Shown: positions 37,928 to 46,360 of the stretch, piece by piece
Position numbering within the stretch: position 1 is the first letter of the stretch
Layout: the number at the start of each line of letters is the position of its first letter
Origin: an endosymbiont of Lamellibrachia barhami
Lineage (GTDB): Bacteria > Pseudomonadota > Gammaproteobacteria > Chromatiales > Chromatiaceae
NCBI RefSeq assembly: GCF_011947365.2
Contig: NZ_JAAVSH020000001.1
Span: 1,088,234 to 1,152,233, forward strand
Reading direction: 5' to 3'
DNA: 64,000 bases
Notes under the pieces: generated by a model
What the model was told of the DNA's origin: nothing
The model's database searches: none
The model's input: only the letters and a program-made list of their open reading frames with translations
Program-made: the position numbers and the translations under genes

Positions 37928-39446
37928 ATCAATCTGTCTTACTCTGCTGCTGATAGGTCTGAGTGGATGTGTCACCCAACAGACCAGACCCGCATCACAA
38001 TCCACGCTTGACCAGTGGGTCGAGCAGGATCTTATCCCTTATCTCAAAACACAGCTCAGCCAGCATCCCCGTTTCCAGGGAGAATCCATACTGCTGGGCA
38101 GACTCAAAGACGGTGCGATTCAACCAAAAATGGATCGGCTGACGCGTGATATCCGTGACAAAATAAACGCCGAGCTACTGGCGACTCCGGGGATTCATCT
38201 GGCCCGACAGCAACGGGACAAACGCTGGAGTCATCGGGATAGACCCACTAAACCCTGCGATGGTGAACAGCCGATCCACTATTTCATCGGCCTGGATCTC
38301 AGGCTCGACAGCAGCCGGCAGTTGAATCTGACCCTCAGGGCATTGGATCTGCAACAGAACAGTTGGGTCTCCGGGTTCAGCCGACAGTGGCAGGGAGAGG
38401 CATCCCGTCAGCAGGCGGAACTGCTGCACACTGTGCATCTGGATGAGTCACTGCGGGGTCTGCGAATGCTGCCTTTCGTTCAAGGCCAGCCGGATCTTAT
38501 GGCCAGACAACTGGCTGATGACCTCTACTGCCGTCTTAAACAGTTGCCTGTGCAAAACCCAAAACTTCATATTCAGCCTTATGAGAGTGATGAAGCACAG
38601 GCCCGTACAACCATGGAACTGCTTACCCACAATCTCGCCCGTTTTGGCGATGTTCATATTGAAAAAAATCAGGCTGATGCCGATCTGACGATAAAAGGAA
38701 AAACTCACCGAATCTCAGGAAATCTGCAACAGTTCTGGGTTCTGGTCCAACCTGCCGAGGCTGCTTCAGCATTGCCGGATATCAGTGTCAGCACCTATCT
38801 TCTATCTGACCCTGCACAGACCACAACCACCGGGGCCGTCCCTGCCCAAAAAGAGAGGCCGGTGAGAGTGGCAAAAAGCGCCGGTGTCCTCCAAATCATC
38901 ACACCGAGAAAACTCTCGCTCTGTGGCACACGCCATCCCTGGCGCTCTGGAGAGCGCGTACTTAACGGGCAGGCGGCCATTCCCAGGCAGGGGTGCTTTG
39001 CCCTGGAGATAGCTGCGCCTGCAGAGAGCCGGGGGTTCTTCTTCAAAAAGCGTGACGACGGCGCACTGTTTCGTCTCGCCCCATCAGAGTGCCGGCATCT
39101 CGGAGTGAGGTCTTCCCGGAATTCCAATGGAAAGACCCTGCGTCTACCTTCACGACATCGGCGAGGCGTGGAGGGCGTGCTGCATAGTGATGATAAATCC
39201 GAACGGGAGACCTACTACGCGATAATCACCAATGACGATCGCAGCGCAGGGGTAGTCGCCGCCCATCTCGCCCTCCTGCCGGAGAGTTGTCACGGTTACG
39301 AAGATCCACAACTCAACGCTGAAGAGCTGATGGGTTGGTTGCAGAAACTTGATCAATTGATGTTGGAACATGCTTCAAATGTGGCATGGACATCTAGAGA
39401 TATTACATTAATTAATACTCGTAAATCATTGATTAATATTTATTAG
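37920..39446 (+). CDS. Large lipoprotein with LpoB/FlgO-like N-terminal region and DUF4384-like C-terminus
   Basis: A 508-residue lipoprotein with signal and lipobox LLLIGLSGCVTQ. Residues about 30-230 show the repeated strand-helix wording of LpoB/CsgG/FlgO-type envelope lipoproteins (VEQDLIPYLKTQL; SILLGRLKDGAIQPKMDRLTRDIRDKINAEL). From about 330 on, the pattern LSLCGTRHPWRSGERV, CFALEIAAPAESRGFFFKKRDDGALFRLAPSEC and ETYYAIITNDD resembles DUF4384, often fused to envelope or peptidase proteins. LpoB-type proteins activate peptidoglycan synthases. By analogy this may tie the channel complex to wall remodelling. Start at 37920 overlaps the previous stop. Confidence 0.65.
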   Translation: MFRSICLTLLLIGLSGCVTQQTRPASQSTLDQWVEQDLIPYLKTQLSQHPRFQGESILLGRLKDGAIQPKMDRLTRDIRDKINAELLATPGIHLARQQRDKRWSHRDRPTKPCDGEQPIHYFIGLDLRLDSSRQLNLTLRALDLQQNSWVSGFSRQWQGEASRQQAELLHTVHLDESLRGLRMLPFVQGQPDLMARQLADDLYCRLKQLPVQNPKLHIQPYESDEAQARTTMELLTHNLARFGDVHIEKNQADADLTIKGKTHRISGNLQQFWVLVQPAEAASALPDISVSTYLLSDPAQTTTTGAVPAQKERPVRVAKSAGVLQIITPRKLSLCGTRHPWRSGERVLNGQAAIPRQGCFALEIAAPAESRGFFFKKRDDGALFRLAPSECRHLGVRSSRNSNGKTLRLPSRHRRGVEGVLHSDDKSERETYYAIITNDDRSAGVVAAHLALLPESCHGYEDPQLNAEELMGWLQKLDQLMLEHASNVAWTSRDITLINTRKSLINIY

Positions 39447-39460
39447 TAATGAGGGCTATC

Positions 39461-39967
39461 ATGGTAAGACTCATTGGACTTATTGCAGGTTTCGGGGTGG
39501 CTGTTCTCCTCCTGGGCATGGTTTTCAATCCGAGACCGATTCAGCGGGTCTCCAGTAGTCCCCAACCCACTCAAATACCATCACAAAGTGTTCCAGCAAC
39601 ACCCAACCAATCGGTCGAGATATCACACACCACCTCAACGGCAGACGACCGCCTATTGGAAGATCCGCCAATCCCGGTCGACCAACCCACGATTGAAGAG
39701 CCACCCATAGCCAATATCGAACTTCAGGCAATCGAACAACAATGGCAGCCGTTCTGGAGTCCATTCCGCAGTGAACGCTCCGCCAGCGGATTTGCCACTC
39801 GTATTGAACATCTGACGGGGCGCCAAATGCGTGTCCAACAGGAAGAATCGGGCAGATATCAGGTTGTTTTTGCGCACTGGGGCGAAGCAGACCGATCCAT
39901 CGCCCTCACACAAATTGCTGCCGCCAGCGGCCTCAAAATTGAGCAGGCACCCCATGACCCGGACTAA
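39461..39967 (+). CDS. Membrane-anchored protein with SPOR-like C-terminal domain
   Basis: About 168 residues: one N-terminal membrane anchor (LIGLIAGFGVAVLLLGMVF), a proline-rich periplasmic linker (about 25-85) and a C-terminal domain (WSPFRSERSASGFATRIEHLTGRQMRVQQEESGRYQVVFAHW) that resembles the SPOR fold, which binds denuded peptidoglycan. The proline-rich stalk would let the domain reach the wall. GAGG six bases before the ATG at 39461 favours this start over the ATG four codons upstream. The end overlaps the transglycosylase start by 14 bases. Confidence 0.62.
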   Translation: MVRLIGLIAGFGVAVLLLGMVFNPRPIQRVSSSPQPTQIPSQSVPATPNQSVEISHTTSTADDRLLEDPPIPVDQPTIEEPPIANIELQAIEQQWQPFWSPFRSERSASGFATRIEHLTGRQMRVQQEESGRYQVVFAHWGEADRSIALTQIAAASGLKIEQAPHDPD

Positions 39968-40758
39968 CAGGAAAAAAATTTCCCTACTCTGCCTGCTGGC
40001 GGGAATGATCTTTTCCCAGCTCGCCAGTAGCGCAACGGAAAACAGCACAAAAGCCATTTCAGAGACCTGGAAAAACTACCTGTCCACAGCAGACAGCAAA
40101 GAACCGAGCAAACGCTTTCCCTATCTGCACTGCTTTCGCCGGGCTGCGGCTAACCACGATCTGCCATTGACCCTGCTGCTGGCGGTCTCACGGGGTGAAA
40201 GCGATTTCGATCCTGCGGCCCGTTCCCACGCAAATGCCCATGGTCTGATGCAGATCCAATGGCCAGGCACCGCGAAACATCTCGGAATCAACAGGGTTGC
40301 AGACCTCTACAACCCGTGCCGGAATGTGGATGCGGGCACCCGATATCTCAAAGAACTGTTGGCACGATATAACAACGACCTGCACCGGGCACTGGCTGCC
40401 TACAATTATGGCCCCGGCCGGATATCCAAAACCGGGGGGGGAAATACCAGACGGCGCAGAGTGGTACAGCCGCTATATCTATCGTCACCTCACCTATGTG
40501 ACGGATATCAACCGCCGCGAATCCACCGAATCACAACAGCCCTATTCAGCGGAAAAGAGACGGGCGCTCATCGAATTCAACCGCCCCTACCGGGTCGAGG
40601 CCTATGTGAAATCGCTGCAAAAGCGTTTTCCCGACCTGCGGTTTGACTGGTTCAAACTGCCTGAACAGCGTTTCAGGGTCGTTGTCCTCTATGCAGATGA
40701 GCGTGAGCAGGCTAAGACACTCTCGCAGCTGCGACACTCTGGAATAATCACCGACTGA
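39954..40758 (+). pseudogene. Lytic transglycosylase (SLT domain), interrupted by an eight-G run
   Basis: From the ATG at 39954: a signal peptide (ISLLCLLAGMIFSQLASSA), then an SLT goose-lysozyme-like domain with the catalytic glutamate in VSRGESDFDPAARS, the GLMQIQW motif and RALAAYNYGPGRIS. At the run GGGGGGGG (40434-40441) the frame is lost, but the +1 frame continues with the expected IPDGAEWYSRYIYRHL and a C-terminal domain to 40758, about 268 residues in total. One G fewer would restore the gene. This is either a homopolymer error or a phase-variable switch. The enzyme would cleave glycan strands to open the wall for the envelope complex. Confidence 0.82.
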
Positions 40759-40868
40759 CCAATCAAAGAAGCAAAACTTGTGAGGAAGGCAAGGAGTTGT
40801 TAACCGTTTTGAAAATCCCGGACAAAACACTCGCGTTTCCCGATTTCTCGCGCTATGATTCAGCTGTT

Positions 40869-40897
40869 TTGTTGTGCGCTTGGCACACAGATAAAAT
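40869..40897 (+). promoter_or_regulatory. Promoter for the uronate-sugar operon
   Basis: TTGTTG, 17 bases, then TAAAAT gives a good sigma-70 promoter about 50 bases upstream of tviB, in the only gap of the region. Confidence 0.55.
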
Positions 40898-40945
40898 TGC
40901 TAAATCACTCTTTGTTTTCAACAGCTTAAATCATAGGGATTCAAC

Positions 40946-42220
40946 ATGTTCGACCTCAGGAAGACACGTATCGGCGTGCTTGGCCTCGGTTATGTAGGGC
41001 TGCCACTGGCAGTGGAGTTCGGAAAGAAATTTCCCACCATTGGCCTCGACATCAACGAGGCCCGGGTTCAGGAACTGAAAGAGGGCCGCGACAGCTCTCT
41101 GGAAGTAGAGCCCGAAGAGCTGGTAAAGGTGCCTCATCTTACCTTCACCAGTAATCTTGATGATATCAAAGAGTGCAACGTCTATATCGTCACGGTTCCC
41201 ACCCCGATCAATGAGCATAAACAGCCCGATCTTTCGCCACTGATCGGCGCCAGCCATGCGCTGGGCAAGGTGATCAAACCCGGCGACATCGCCATCTTCG
41301 AATCCACCGTCTATCCAGGTGCCACCGAAGAGGATTGCGTACCGATCATGGAAGCGGACTCCGGCCTGACCTTCAACAAGGACTTCTTTGTCGGCTACAG
41401 CCCCGAGCGCATCAATCCCGGCGACAAGGAACACCGCCTGCCCACTATCAAGAAAGTGACCTCAGGCTCTACACCCGAAGTGGCGGATTTCGTCGATGAA
41501 CTCTACCGCAGCATCATTACTGCCGGCACCCACAAGGCCAGCAGCATCAAGGTTGCCGAGGCGGCAAAGGTCATCGAGAATACCCAGCGCGATGTCAATA
41601 TTGCCCTGATCAACGAACTGGCGCTGATCTTCAATCGTCTCGGCATCGATACCCTGGAGGTACTTGAGGCCGCCGGCAGCAAGTGGAACTTTCTCCCCTT
41701 TCGCCCCGGCTTGGTTGGCGGTCACTGCATCGGCGTCGACCCTTACTACCTGACACACAAGGCGCAATCGATCGGCTACCAGCCGGAGATCATCCTTGCC
41801 GGTCGCCGACTCAATGACGGCATGGGCGCCTATGTGGTCCACTCCGTCATCAAGATGATGATGAAACGCGGCATCGCCTCCAACAGCAAAGCGCTGGTTC
41901 TGGGCCTCACCTTCAAGGAGAACTGTCCGGATCTTCGCAATACCCGCGTAGTGGATATCGTTGCAGAGTTCCAGGACTACGGCACCACAGTGGACGTCTA
42001 TGATCCCTGGGTCAGTGCCGACGATGCTGAGCATGAATATGGCATTCGCACCATCGATACGCTAAAGGAAGGGCACTATGATGCCGTTATATTGGCCGTG
42101 TCACACAGAGAGTTTGCCGAGATGGGCAGTAAAAAGATCCGCGCCCTGTGCAAACCTGACGGTGTGCTCTTCGATGTTAAGAACCTTCTGCCTGTGGATG
42201 ATGTCGACGGTCGTCTGTAA
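40946..42220 (+). CDS. tviB: UDP-N-acetyl-D-glucosamine 6-dehydrogenase (TviB/WbpO type)
   Basis: A 424-residue member of the UDP-glucose/GDP-mannose dehydrogenase family. The N-terminal Rossmann motif is [13 protein letters not shown]. The catalytic region contains [13 protein letters not shown] and the active-site cysteine in [12 protein letters not shown]. The C-terminal domain includes [18 protein letters not shown]. The wording follows TviB, which oxidises UDP-GlcNAc to UDP-GlcNAc-uronate with NAD+. With the next gene it supplies UDP-GalNAc-uronate for capsule or O-antigen. It begins a three-gene operon and is 29 bases from tviC. Confidence 0.92.
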   Translation: MFDLRKTRIGVLGLGYVGLPLAVEFGKKFPTIGLDINEARVQELKEGRDSSLEVEPEELVKVPHLTFTSNLDDIKECNVYIVTVPTPINEHKQPDLSPLIGASHALGKVIKPGDIAIFESTVYPGATEEDCVPIMEADSGLTFNKDFFVGYSPERINPGDKEHRLPTIKKVTSGSTPEVADFVDELYRSIITAGTHKASSIKVAEAAKVIENTQRDVNIALINELALIFNRLGIDTLEVLEAAGSKWNFLPFRPGLVGGHCIGVDPYYLTHKAQSIGYQPEIILAGRRLNDGMGAYVVHSVIKMMMKRGIASNSKALVLGLTFKENCPDLRNTRVVDIVAEFQDYGTTVDVYDPWVSADDAEHEYGIRTIDTLKEGHYDAVILAVSHREFAEMGSKKIRALCKPDGVLFDVKNLLPVDDVDGRL

Positions 42221-42249
42221 GCAGTAATACGACCTGGAATACAGACTTT

Positions 42250-43278
42250 ATGAATAGCTACGATAAGCTCAAACAACACCTGGAAAGCAACCAGTCCACT
42301 TGGCTCATAACGGGTGTTGCCGGTTTCATCGGCTCTAACCTGTTGGAAACCCTGTTGAAACTCAACCAGTCCGTTGTCGGCCTGGATAACTTCTGTACTG
42401 GGCACCGCTACAATTTCGACAAGGTGCAGGAACAGGTTTCGGAAACTCAGTGGAACAACTTCGCCTTCATCGAAGGTGATATCCGTTCTCTGGATGACTG
42501 CAAAAAAGCCTGCGACGGCATCGATTACGTGCTGCATCAGGCGGCCCTCGGTTCGGTACCCCGTTCCCTGGACGATCCGATCACCACCAATGAGAACAAC
42601 ATCACCGGCTATCTGAACATGCTGGTGGCGGCTCGTGATGCCGGTGTCAAACGGTTTGTCTACGCAGCCTCCAGTTCCACCTATGGCGACCACCCAGGTC
42701 TGCCGAAGGTTGAAGGTGAGATCGGCAACCCGCTCTCTCCCTATGCGGTCACCAAGGTAGTCAACGAACAATATGCCAGCGTATTTGCCCGTTGCTACGA
42801 TTTCAAGACCATCGGCCTGCGCTATTTCAATATCTTTGGGCAACGTCAGGATCCGAACGGCGCTTACGCAGCTGTCATACCAAAATGGGTCGATGCCATG
42901 ATCAAGGATGAAGAGGTCTTCATCAATGGTGACGGTAAAACGAGCCGGGATTTCTGCTATATCGACAATGCCGTGCAGGCCAATCTTCTGGGCGCAACCA
43001 CAGAAAACCCTGATGCGGTCGACCAGGTTTATAATGTTGCCGTTGGCGACCGCACTACATTGACCGATTTGTACGAAGAGATCCGTATACTGCTGGAAAA
43101 GCGCTTTCCTCATCTCAAAGGGTCCTCTCCAACCTACAGGGATTTCCGCGCCGGGGATGTTCTGCACTCTCTGGCCGATATTTCCAAATCAGAAACATTG
43201 CTGGGATATGAGCCGACTCACAAGATCGGACCCGGTCTTGATGAAGCGATGGGCTGGTACGTCGACGATCTGACCTGA
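42250..43278 (+). CDS. tviC: UDP-N-acetyl-hexosamine(uronate) 4-epimerase (TviC/WbpP type)
   Basis: A 342-residue short-chain dehydrogenase/epimerase. It has the NAD-binding [10 protein letters not shown], a serine-rich AASSSTYGD and the catalytic YxxxK in SPYAVTK. The [24 protein letters not shown] segment is typical of WbpP/TviC, which interconvert the gluco and galacto forms of UDP-GlcNAc and its uronate. Together with TviB it would convert UDP-GlcNAc to UDP-GalNAcA. It is followed 38 bases later by another epimerase. Confidence 0.92.
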   Translation: MNSYDKLKQHLESNQSTWLITGVAGFIGSNLLETLLKLNQSVVGLDNFCTGHRYNFDKVQEQVSETQWNNFAFIEGDIRSLDDCKKACDGIDYVLHQAALGSVPRSLDDPITTNENNITGYLNMLVAARDAGVKRFVYAASSSTYGDHPGLPKVEGEIGNPLSPYAVTKVVNEQYASVFARCYDFKTIGLRYFNIFGQRQDPNGAYAAVIPKWVDAMIKDEEVFINGDGKTSRDFCYIDNAVQANLLGATTENPDAVDQVYNVAVGDRTTLTDLYEEIRILLEKRFPHLKGSSPTYRDFRAGDVLHSLADISKSETLLGYEPTHKIGPGLDEAMGWYVDDLT

Positions 43279-43316
43279 TCCCAATTTAGCGCTAGTTTAC
43301 GAAAAGGAACTCCCCA

Positions 43317-44324
43317 ATGAAGGTATTGATAACTGGCAGCGCCGGTTTCATCGGTTCAGCTCTGGCACTGCGACTGCTGGAGCGTGGTGACGAGGTCATC
43401 GGCATCGACTGCCTCAACGACTATTATGATGTTGAACTGAAGAAGGCGCGTCTGGCTCGTACTCAAGACCATCCAAAGTACACCGACCTGCGGCTCGAAC
43501 TGGAAGACCGTCAGGGTATTGCAGACTGTTTTGCAAAATACAAACCCAACCGGGTCGTCAATCTAGCGGCCCAGGCAGGTGTACGCTACTCCATCGAAAA
43601 TCCGCTGGCCTATATCGATTCAAACCTGATGGGTTTCGGGCATATTCTCGAAGGGTGCCGTCATAATGGCGTCGAGCACCTGGTCTACGCCTCCAGCAGC
43701 TCCGTTTACGGCGCCAACACCTCCATGCCCTTTTCGGTTCACGACAATGTGAATCACCCGGTGAGTCTCTATGCAGCCACCAAAAAGGCCAATGAGTTGA
43801 TGGCTCACACTTACAGCCATCTCTATCGCCTGCCCACCACCGGCTTGCGTTTCTTCACGGTTTATGGACCCTGGAGCCGTCCCGACATGGCGATGCTCAA
43901 ATTTGCCCAGAAGATCATGAAGGGCGAGCCCATCGATGTCTTCAACTACGGCAAACACCAACGGGATTTCACCTACATCGACGATATCGTTGAAGGTGTG
44001 ATTCAGGTGCTGGACCGTCCGGCGCAGCCCAATCCCGACTGGGACAGCGATCACCCGGACACCGCCAGCAGCACCGCACCCTATCGGCTCTATAATATCG
44101 GCAGTAACAACCCAACAGAGCTAATGCGCTACATTGAGCTGCTGGAAGAGAGCTTGGGCAAGAAGGCAGAGTTAAACATGTTGCCACTGCAGGACGGCGA
44201 CGTGGTTGCCACTTATGCCGATGTGGACAGCCTTATTAAAGACACGGGTTATAAACCCAGCACCAAACTTGAAGATGGTGTAGCGGCCTTCGCCAAGTGG
44301 TTCAAGGAGTACTATGGGCACTAG
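43317..44324 (+). CDS. UDP-glucuronate 4-epimerase (CapI/LspL type)
   Basis: A 335-residue SDR epimerase with the N-terminal GSAGFIGSALA, VVNLAAQAGVRYSIENP, ASSSSVYG and the catalytic SLYAATKKANE. LRFFTVYGPWSRPDMAMLKF is characteristic of UDP-glucuronate 4-epimerases, which make UDP-galacturonate. With tviB and tviC, the operon can therefore feed two kinds of galacto-configured uronic acids into a surface polymer. No glycosyltransferases or export genes are adjacent. An intrinsic terminator follows at 44397-44430. Confidence 0.9.
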   Translation: MKVLITGSAGFIGSALALRLLERGDEVIGIDCLNDYYDVELKKARLARTQDHPKYTDLRLELEDRQGIADCFAKYKPNRVVNLAAQAGVRYSIENPLAYIDSNLMGFGHILEGCRHNGVEHLVYASSSSVYGANTSMPFSVHDNVNHPVSLYAATKKANELMAHTYSHLYRLPTTGLRFFTVYGPWSRPDMAMLKFAQKIMKGEPIDVFNYGKHQRDFTYIDDIVEGVIQVLDRPAQPNPDWDSDHPDTASSTAPYRLYNIGSNNPTELMRYIELLEESLGKKAELNMLPLQDGDVVATYADVDSLIKDTGYKPSTKLEDGVAAFAKWFKEYYGH

Positions 44325-44353
44325 CCTGATCCGCTACGCTTGATCAGGCCTAC
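44324..44353. repeat. REP-type hairpin, copy B
   Basis: GCCTGATC CGCTACGCTT GATCAGGC followed by CTAC, the same unit as copy A with one loop change (G to A). It starts at the last base of the epimerase stop codon. Confidence 0.75.
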
Positions 44354-44396
44354 GAGAAGCCGGCTGGAATCCGGGAGATTGTAATCTGGGAAGAGC

Positions 44397-44430
44397 GGAA
44401 TCTGGCAGTTATGCCGGGTTCCGTTTTTTT
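44397..44430 (+). terminator. Intrinsic terminator of the uronate-sugar operon
   Basis: GGAATCTGGC-AGTTAT-GCCGGGTTCC, a ten-pair stem with two G-T wobbles, is directly followed by GTTTTTTT. A textbook factor-independent terminator for the plus strand. Confidence 0.85.
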
Positions 44431-44436
44431 ATGCGC

Positions 44437-44539
44437 AAAAAAAAGCGGGTGAGAACCGATCCAGGAGGCTGAAAGGATCGAGTTTGCTCACCCGCAGACT
44501 AGCGCTTATCCACGGAAACGACCAATCCGCGTGTAGCTG
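44437..44539 (-). ncRNA. Candidate small RNA with CCUCC loop and intrinsic terminator
   Basis: On the minus strand, about 100 bases from a plausible start at 44539 end in a strong composite hairpin. The outer stem is GCGGGTGAG/CTCACCCGC, the inner stem CGATCC/GGATCG, and eight T residues follow directly. The apical loop is TTTCAGCCTCCT, whose CCTCC can pair with Shine-Dalgarno sequences, a common design in regulatory RNAs. No ORF lies in the stretch. The same hairpin may also end rdgC transcripts, so a plain terminator remains the alternative. Confidence 0.5.
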
Positions 44540-44545
44540 TGCGGA

Positions 44546-44587
44546 ATATTAGCCATTCTTAATTAACTTCAATATGACACAGATCAA
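44546..44587 (-). promoter_or_regulatory. Candidate FNR-type promoter driving the small RNA
   Basis: Reading the minus strand: TTGATCTGTGTCAT (8 of 10 matches to the FNR/ANR palindrome), then TAATAT as -10. With a start at 44539 the FNR box is centred at -41.5, the standard class II activation position. This suggests induction when oxygen is low. Confidence 0.45.
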
Positions 44588-44641
44588 TAAACCCTGCATT
44601 TCGCTAAGGAATTACTCTGGGCGAAACGTCATCAAAATCCC

Positions 44642-45553
44642 TTAATTTTCGTCCTGTACGCCGCCGAAGAGTTCCAGCAGACGGGGCAGAAAACGGCGAA
44701 ACTCCAGGGCCATCAGGGAAAAATCGACATCGAACCGCGCAATATCATCCTCAGCCACACTATCAGCGGCCTCCTCCTGAATGATATCCAGGAACTTTAT
44801 TCGCTTTAGCGCAAGATCTGATTCAATCGTGCAGGAGAGCCGCTCATTCCACTCTACAGCCAATTTGACCACCTGTTTTCCCGCATCCAGGTGGTTGAGC
44901 ACTTCCTGTGCGCCCAGGTCATGTCCCTTGCAGCGCACAATCGCCTTCTCGTCTGAAGCATCCTGGAGTTCACAGCTGTCCTGCAGGACAAAGTCACCAT
45001 ACTGCTCCGGGCGGCGTATCCACTCGGTCATCACGGAAGGGGGAGCGACTGCAACATCCAGGGGGCGGACCGGCAGGGTTCCCAAGGTCTCACGGAGCAG
45101 TCCCAGCAGTGCTTCCGCCTTGTTGGCCGAGGCAGCGTCGACTAGAATCCAACCGCTGGTCCGATCGATCATGGCATAGATCCGTGCCGATTTGGTAAAC
45201 GCTCTGGGCATCAAATCCTGGATGATCTCATCCCGAATCTCACCTTTCTCCCGCCGGGAGACCTGGCGTGCTTCCGCCTCTTCTATCATTACGGTTTTCT
45301 CTTCAACCATCTCCCGGACCACCGACGCGGGCAGTACCTTCTCCTCCTGTCGCAGGCAGAGCATGATGCTACCGTTCACTTCATGGGCCAAGCGGTCCGA
45401 TCGCCTGCCCAGCGGTGATGTCCAGCCGAGTGTGGCAGGCTCCATGCTGCCGCAACTTCGAAACTCCCGTTCCGCCAGCTGTATCTGCAGCTCCTCCTCC
45501 GACAGCGCGAAGGGTTTAAGAAGTTGGTAGATACGAAGATTTTTGAACCACAT
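44642..45553 (-). CDS. rdgC: Recombination-associated protein RdgC
   Basis: RdgC forms a ring around DNA, binds without sequence preference and modulates RecA access. The 303-residue protein matches its usual length and wording: MWFKNLRIYQL at the start, LGWTSPLG, a central VVREMVEEK and IYAMIDRTSGWILVDAAS, and the C-terminal DVDFSLMALEFRRFLPRLLELFGG. It is nucleoid-associated and transcribed alone. Downstream lies the candidate small RNA and terminator. Confidence 0.94.
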   Translation of the reverse strand: MWFKNLRIYQLLKPFALSEEELQIQLAEREFRSCGSMEPATLGWTSPLGRRSDRLAHEVNGSIMLCLRQEEKVLPASVVREMVEEKTVMIEEAEARQVSRREKGEIRDEIIQDLMPRAFTKSARIYAMIDRTSGWILVDAASANKAEALLGLLRETLGTLPVRPLDVAVAPPSVMTEWIRRPEQYGDFVLQDSCELQDASDEKAIVRCKGHDLGAQEVLNHLDAGKQVVKLAVEWNERLSCTIESDLALKRIKFLDIIQEEAADSVAEDDIARFDVDFSLMALEFRRFLPRLLELFGGVQDEN

Positions 45554-45692
45554 GTGAGCACGCCAGACTGGTGAATGGGGAGGCGGATTATGGCGGATGT
45601 TCTCAGGCTTATCCAGCCTTGCTTTTTGAAAAAAAACGACCCATGGTTCTATATAGAGATCAGAGAAGATCGCACCTTATGGGAAAACCAGA

Positions 45693-46271
45693 ATGTCTAT
45701 CGAAGCGAAAAAAAACCTCAGCGACAATGGCTGGAAAACACTGTTGGAGATCGCCCGTGCATCGATCCGAAATGGTTTGGAGAAAGGCAGATCATTGCCT
45801 GTCGAGGCTGCAGATTACGCCGCCGAGTTGCAGGCCATACGCGCCAGCTTTGTGACCTTGAACAAACGTGGCCGGCTGCGCGGCTGCATTGGCCACCTGG
45901 AGGCAATCAAGCCACTCATCGAGGATGTGGCGGAAAACGCCTATTCTGCCGCCTTCCGTGATCCCCGATTTCCACCGCTGTCGCCCCATGAATATGACGA
46001 ACTCGACATCCACCTCTCTGTGCTTACACCGGCTGAACCTCTCCCCTTCGAATCCGAGAGCGACCTGATTCAACAGCTGCGCCCCGGGATCGACGGACTC
46101 ATCCTGGTGGACGGGGTGGCCAGAGGCACCTTTCTTCCTTCTGTCTGGGAGTCACTGCCGAAAGCCGAGGATTTTCTTCGGCATCTGAAACGCAAGGCCG
46201 GTCTGCCCGAAAACCACTGGTCGGAGACGTTGGAGATCTATCGCTACGAAACCGAGGTGTTTCCTGATTGA
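45693..46271 (+). CDS. amrA: AmmeMemoRadiSam system protein A (AMMECR1 domain)
   Basis: A 192-residue AMMECR1-domain protein. The six-residue signature that defines the family reads LRGCIG here, followed by LIEDVAENAYSAAFRDPRFPPLS and the DIHLSVLTPAEPL segment. The biochemical role is not established. In bacteria it occurs with amrB and amrS, which are encoded at 22.8-24.7 kb on the opposite strand. Here the three are thus split across about 22 kb. The Shine-Dalgarno is weak. The gene is divergent from rdgC and converges on the pentapeptide-repeat gene. Confidence 0.93.
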   Translation: MSIEAKKNLSDNGWKTLLEIARASIRNGLEKGRSLPVEAADYAAELQAIRASFVTLNKRGRLRGCIGHLEAIKPLIEDVAENAYSAAFRDPRFPPLSPHEYDELDIHLSVLTPAEPLPFESESDLIQQLRPGIDGLILVDGVARGTFLPSVWESLPKAEDFLRHLKRKAGLPENHWSETLEIYRYETEVFPD

Positions 46272-46278
46272 AGCATTG

Positions 46279-46357
46279 GCCGGTTCAAGTTTGCGGAACC
46301 GGCTGTGCAGTCCTTCGTTTCAATCTCTGATCGCCCGATCCACAAGCTTGAGCGGGC
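46279..46357. repeat. REP doublet (REPIN), copy C, partly degenerate
   Basis: Two hairpins in opposite orientation. GCCGGTTC-AAGTTTGCG-GAACCGGC (46279-46303) has a perfect eight-base stem. GCCCGATC-CACAAGCTT-GAGCGGGC (46333-46357) has one mismatch. The loops are diverged forms of the family loop. It fills the gap between the convergent amrA and pentapeptide-repeat genes. Confidence 0.7.
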
Positions 46358-46360
46358 CTC

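Noticed and set aside
35019-40758. Zorya anti-phage system (ZorAB channel)
   Set aside because: No helicase or nuclease genes accompany the channel pair. The neighbours are lipoproteins and a lytic transglycosylase, so defence of the Zorya type is not supported.
40881-40905. Sigma-54 promoter upstream of tviB (TGGCAC ... TTGC)
   Set aside because: The GG to GC spacing is 15 bases instead of 10, so RpoN cannot use it. A sigma-70 promoter fits better.
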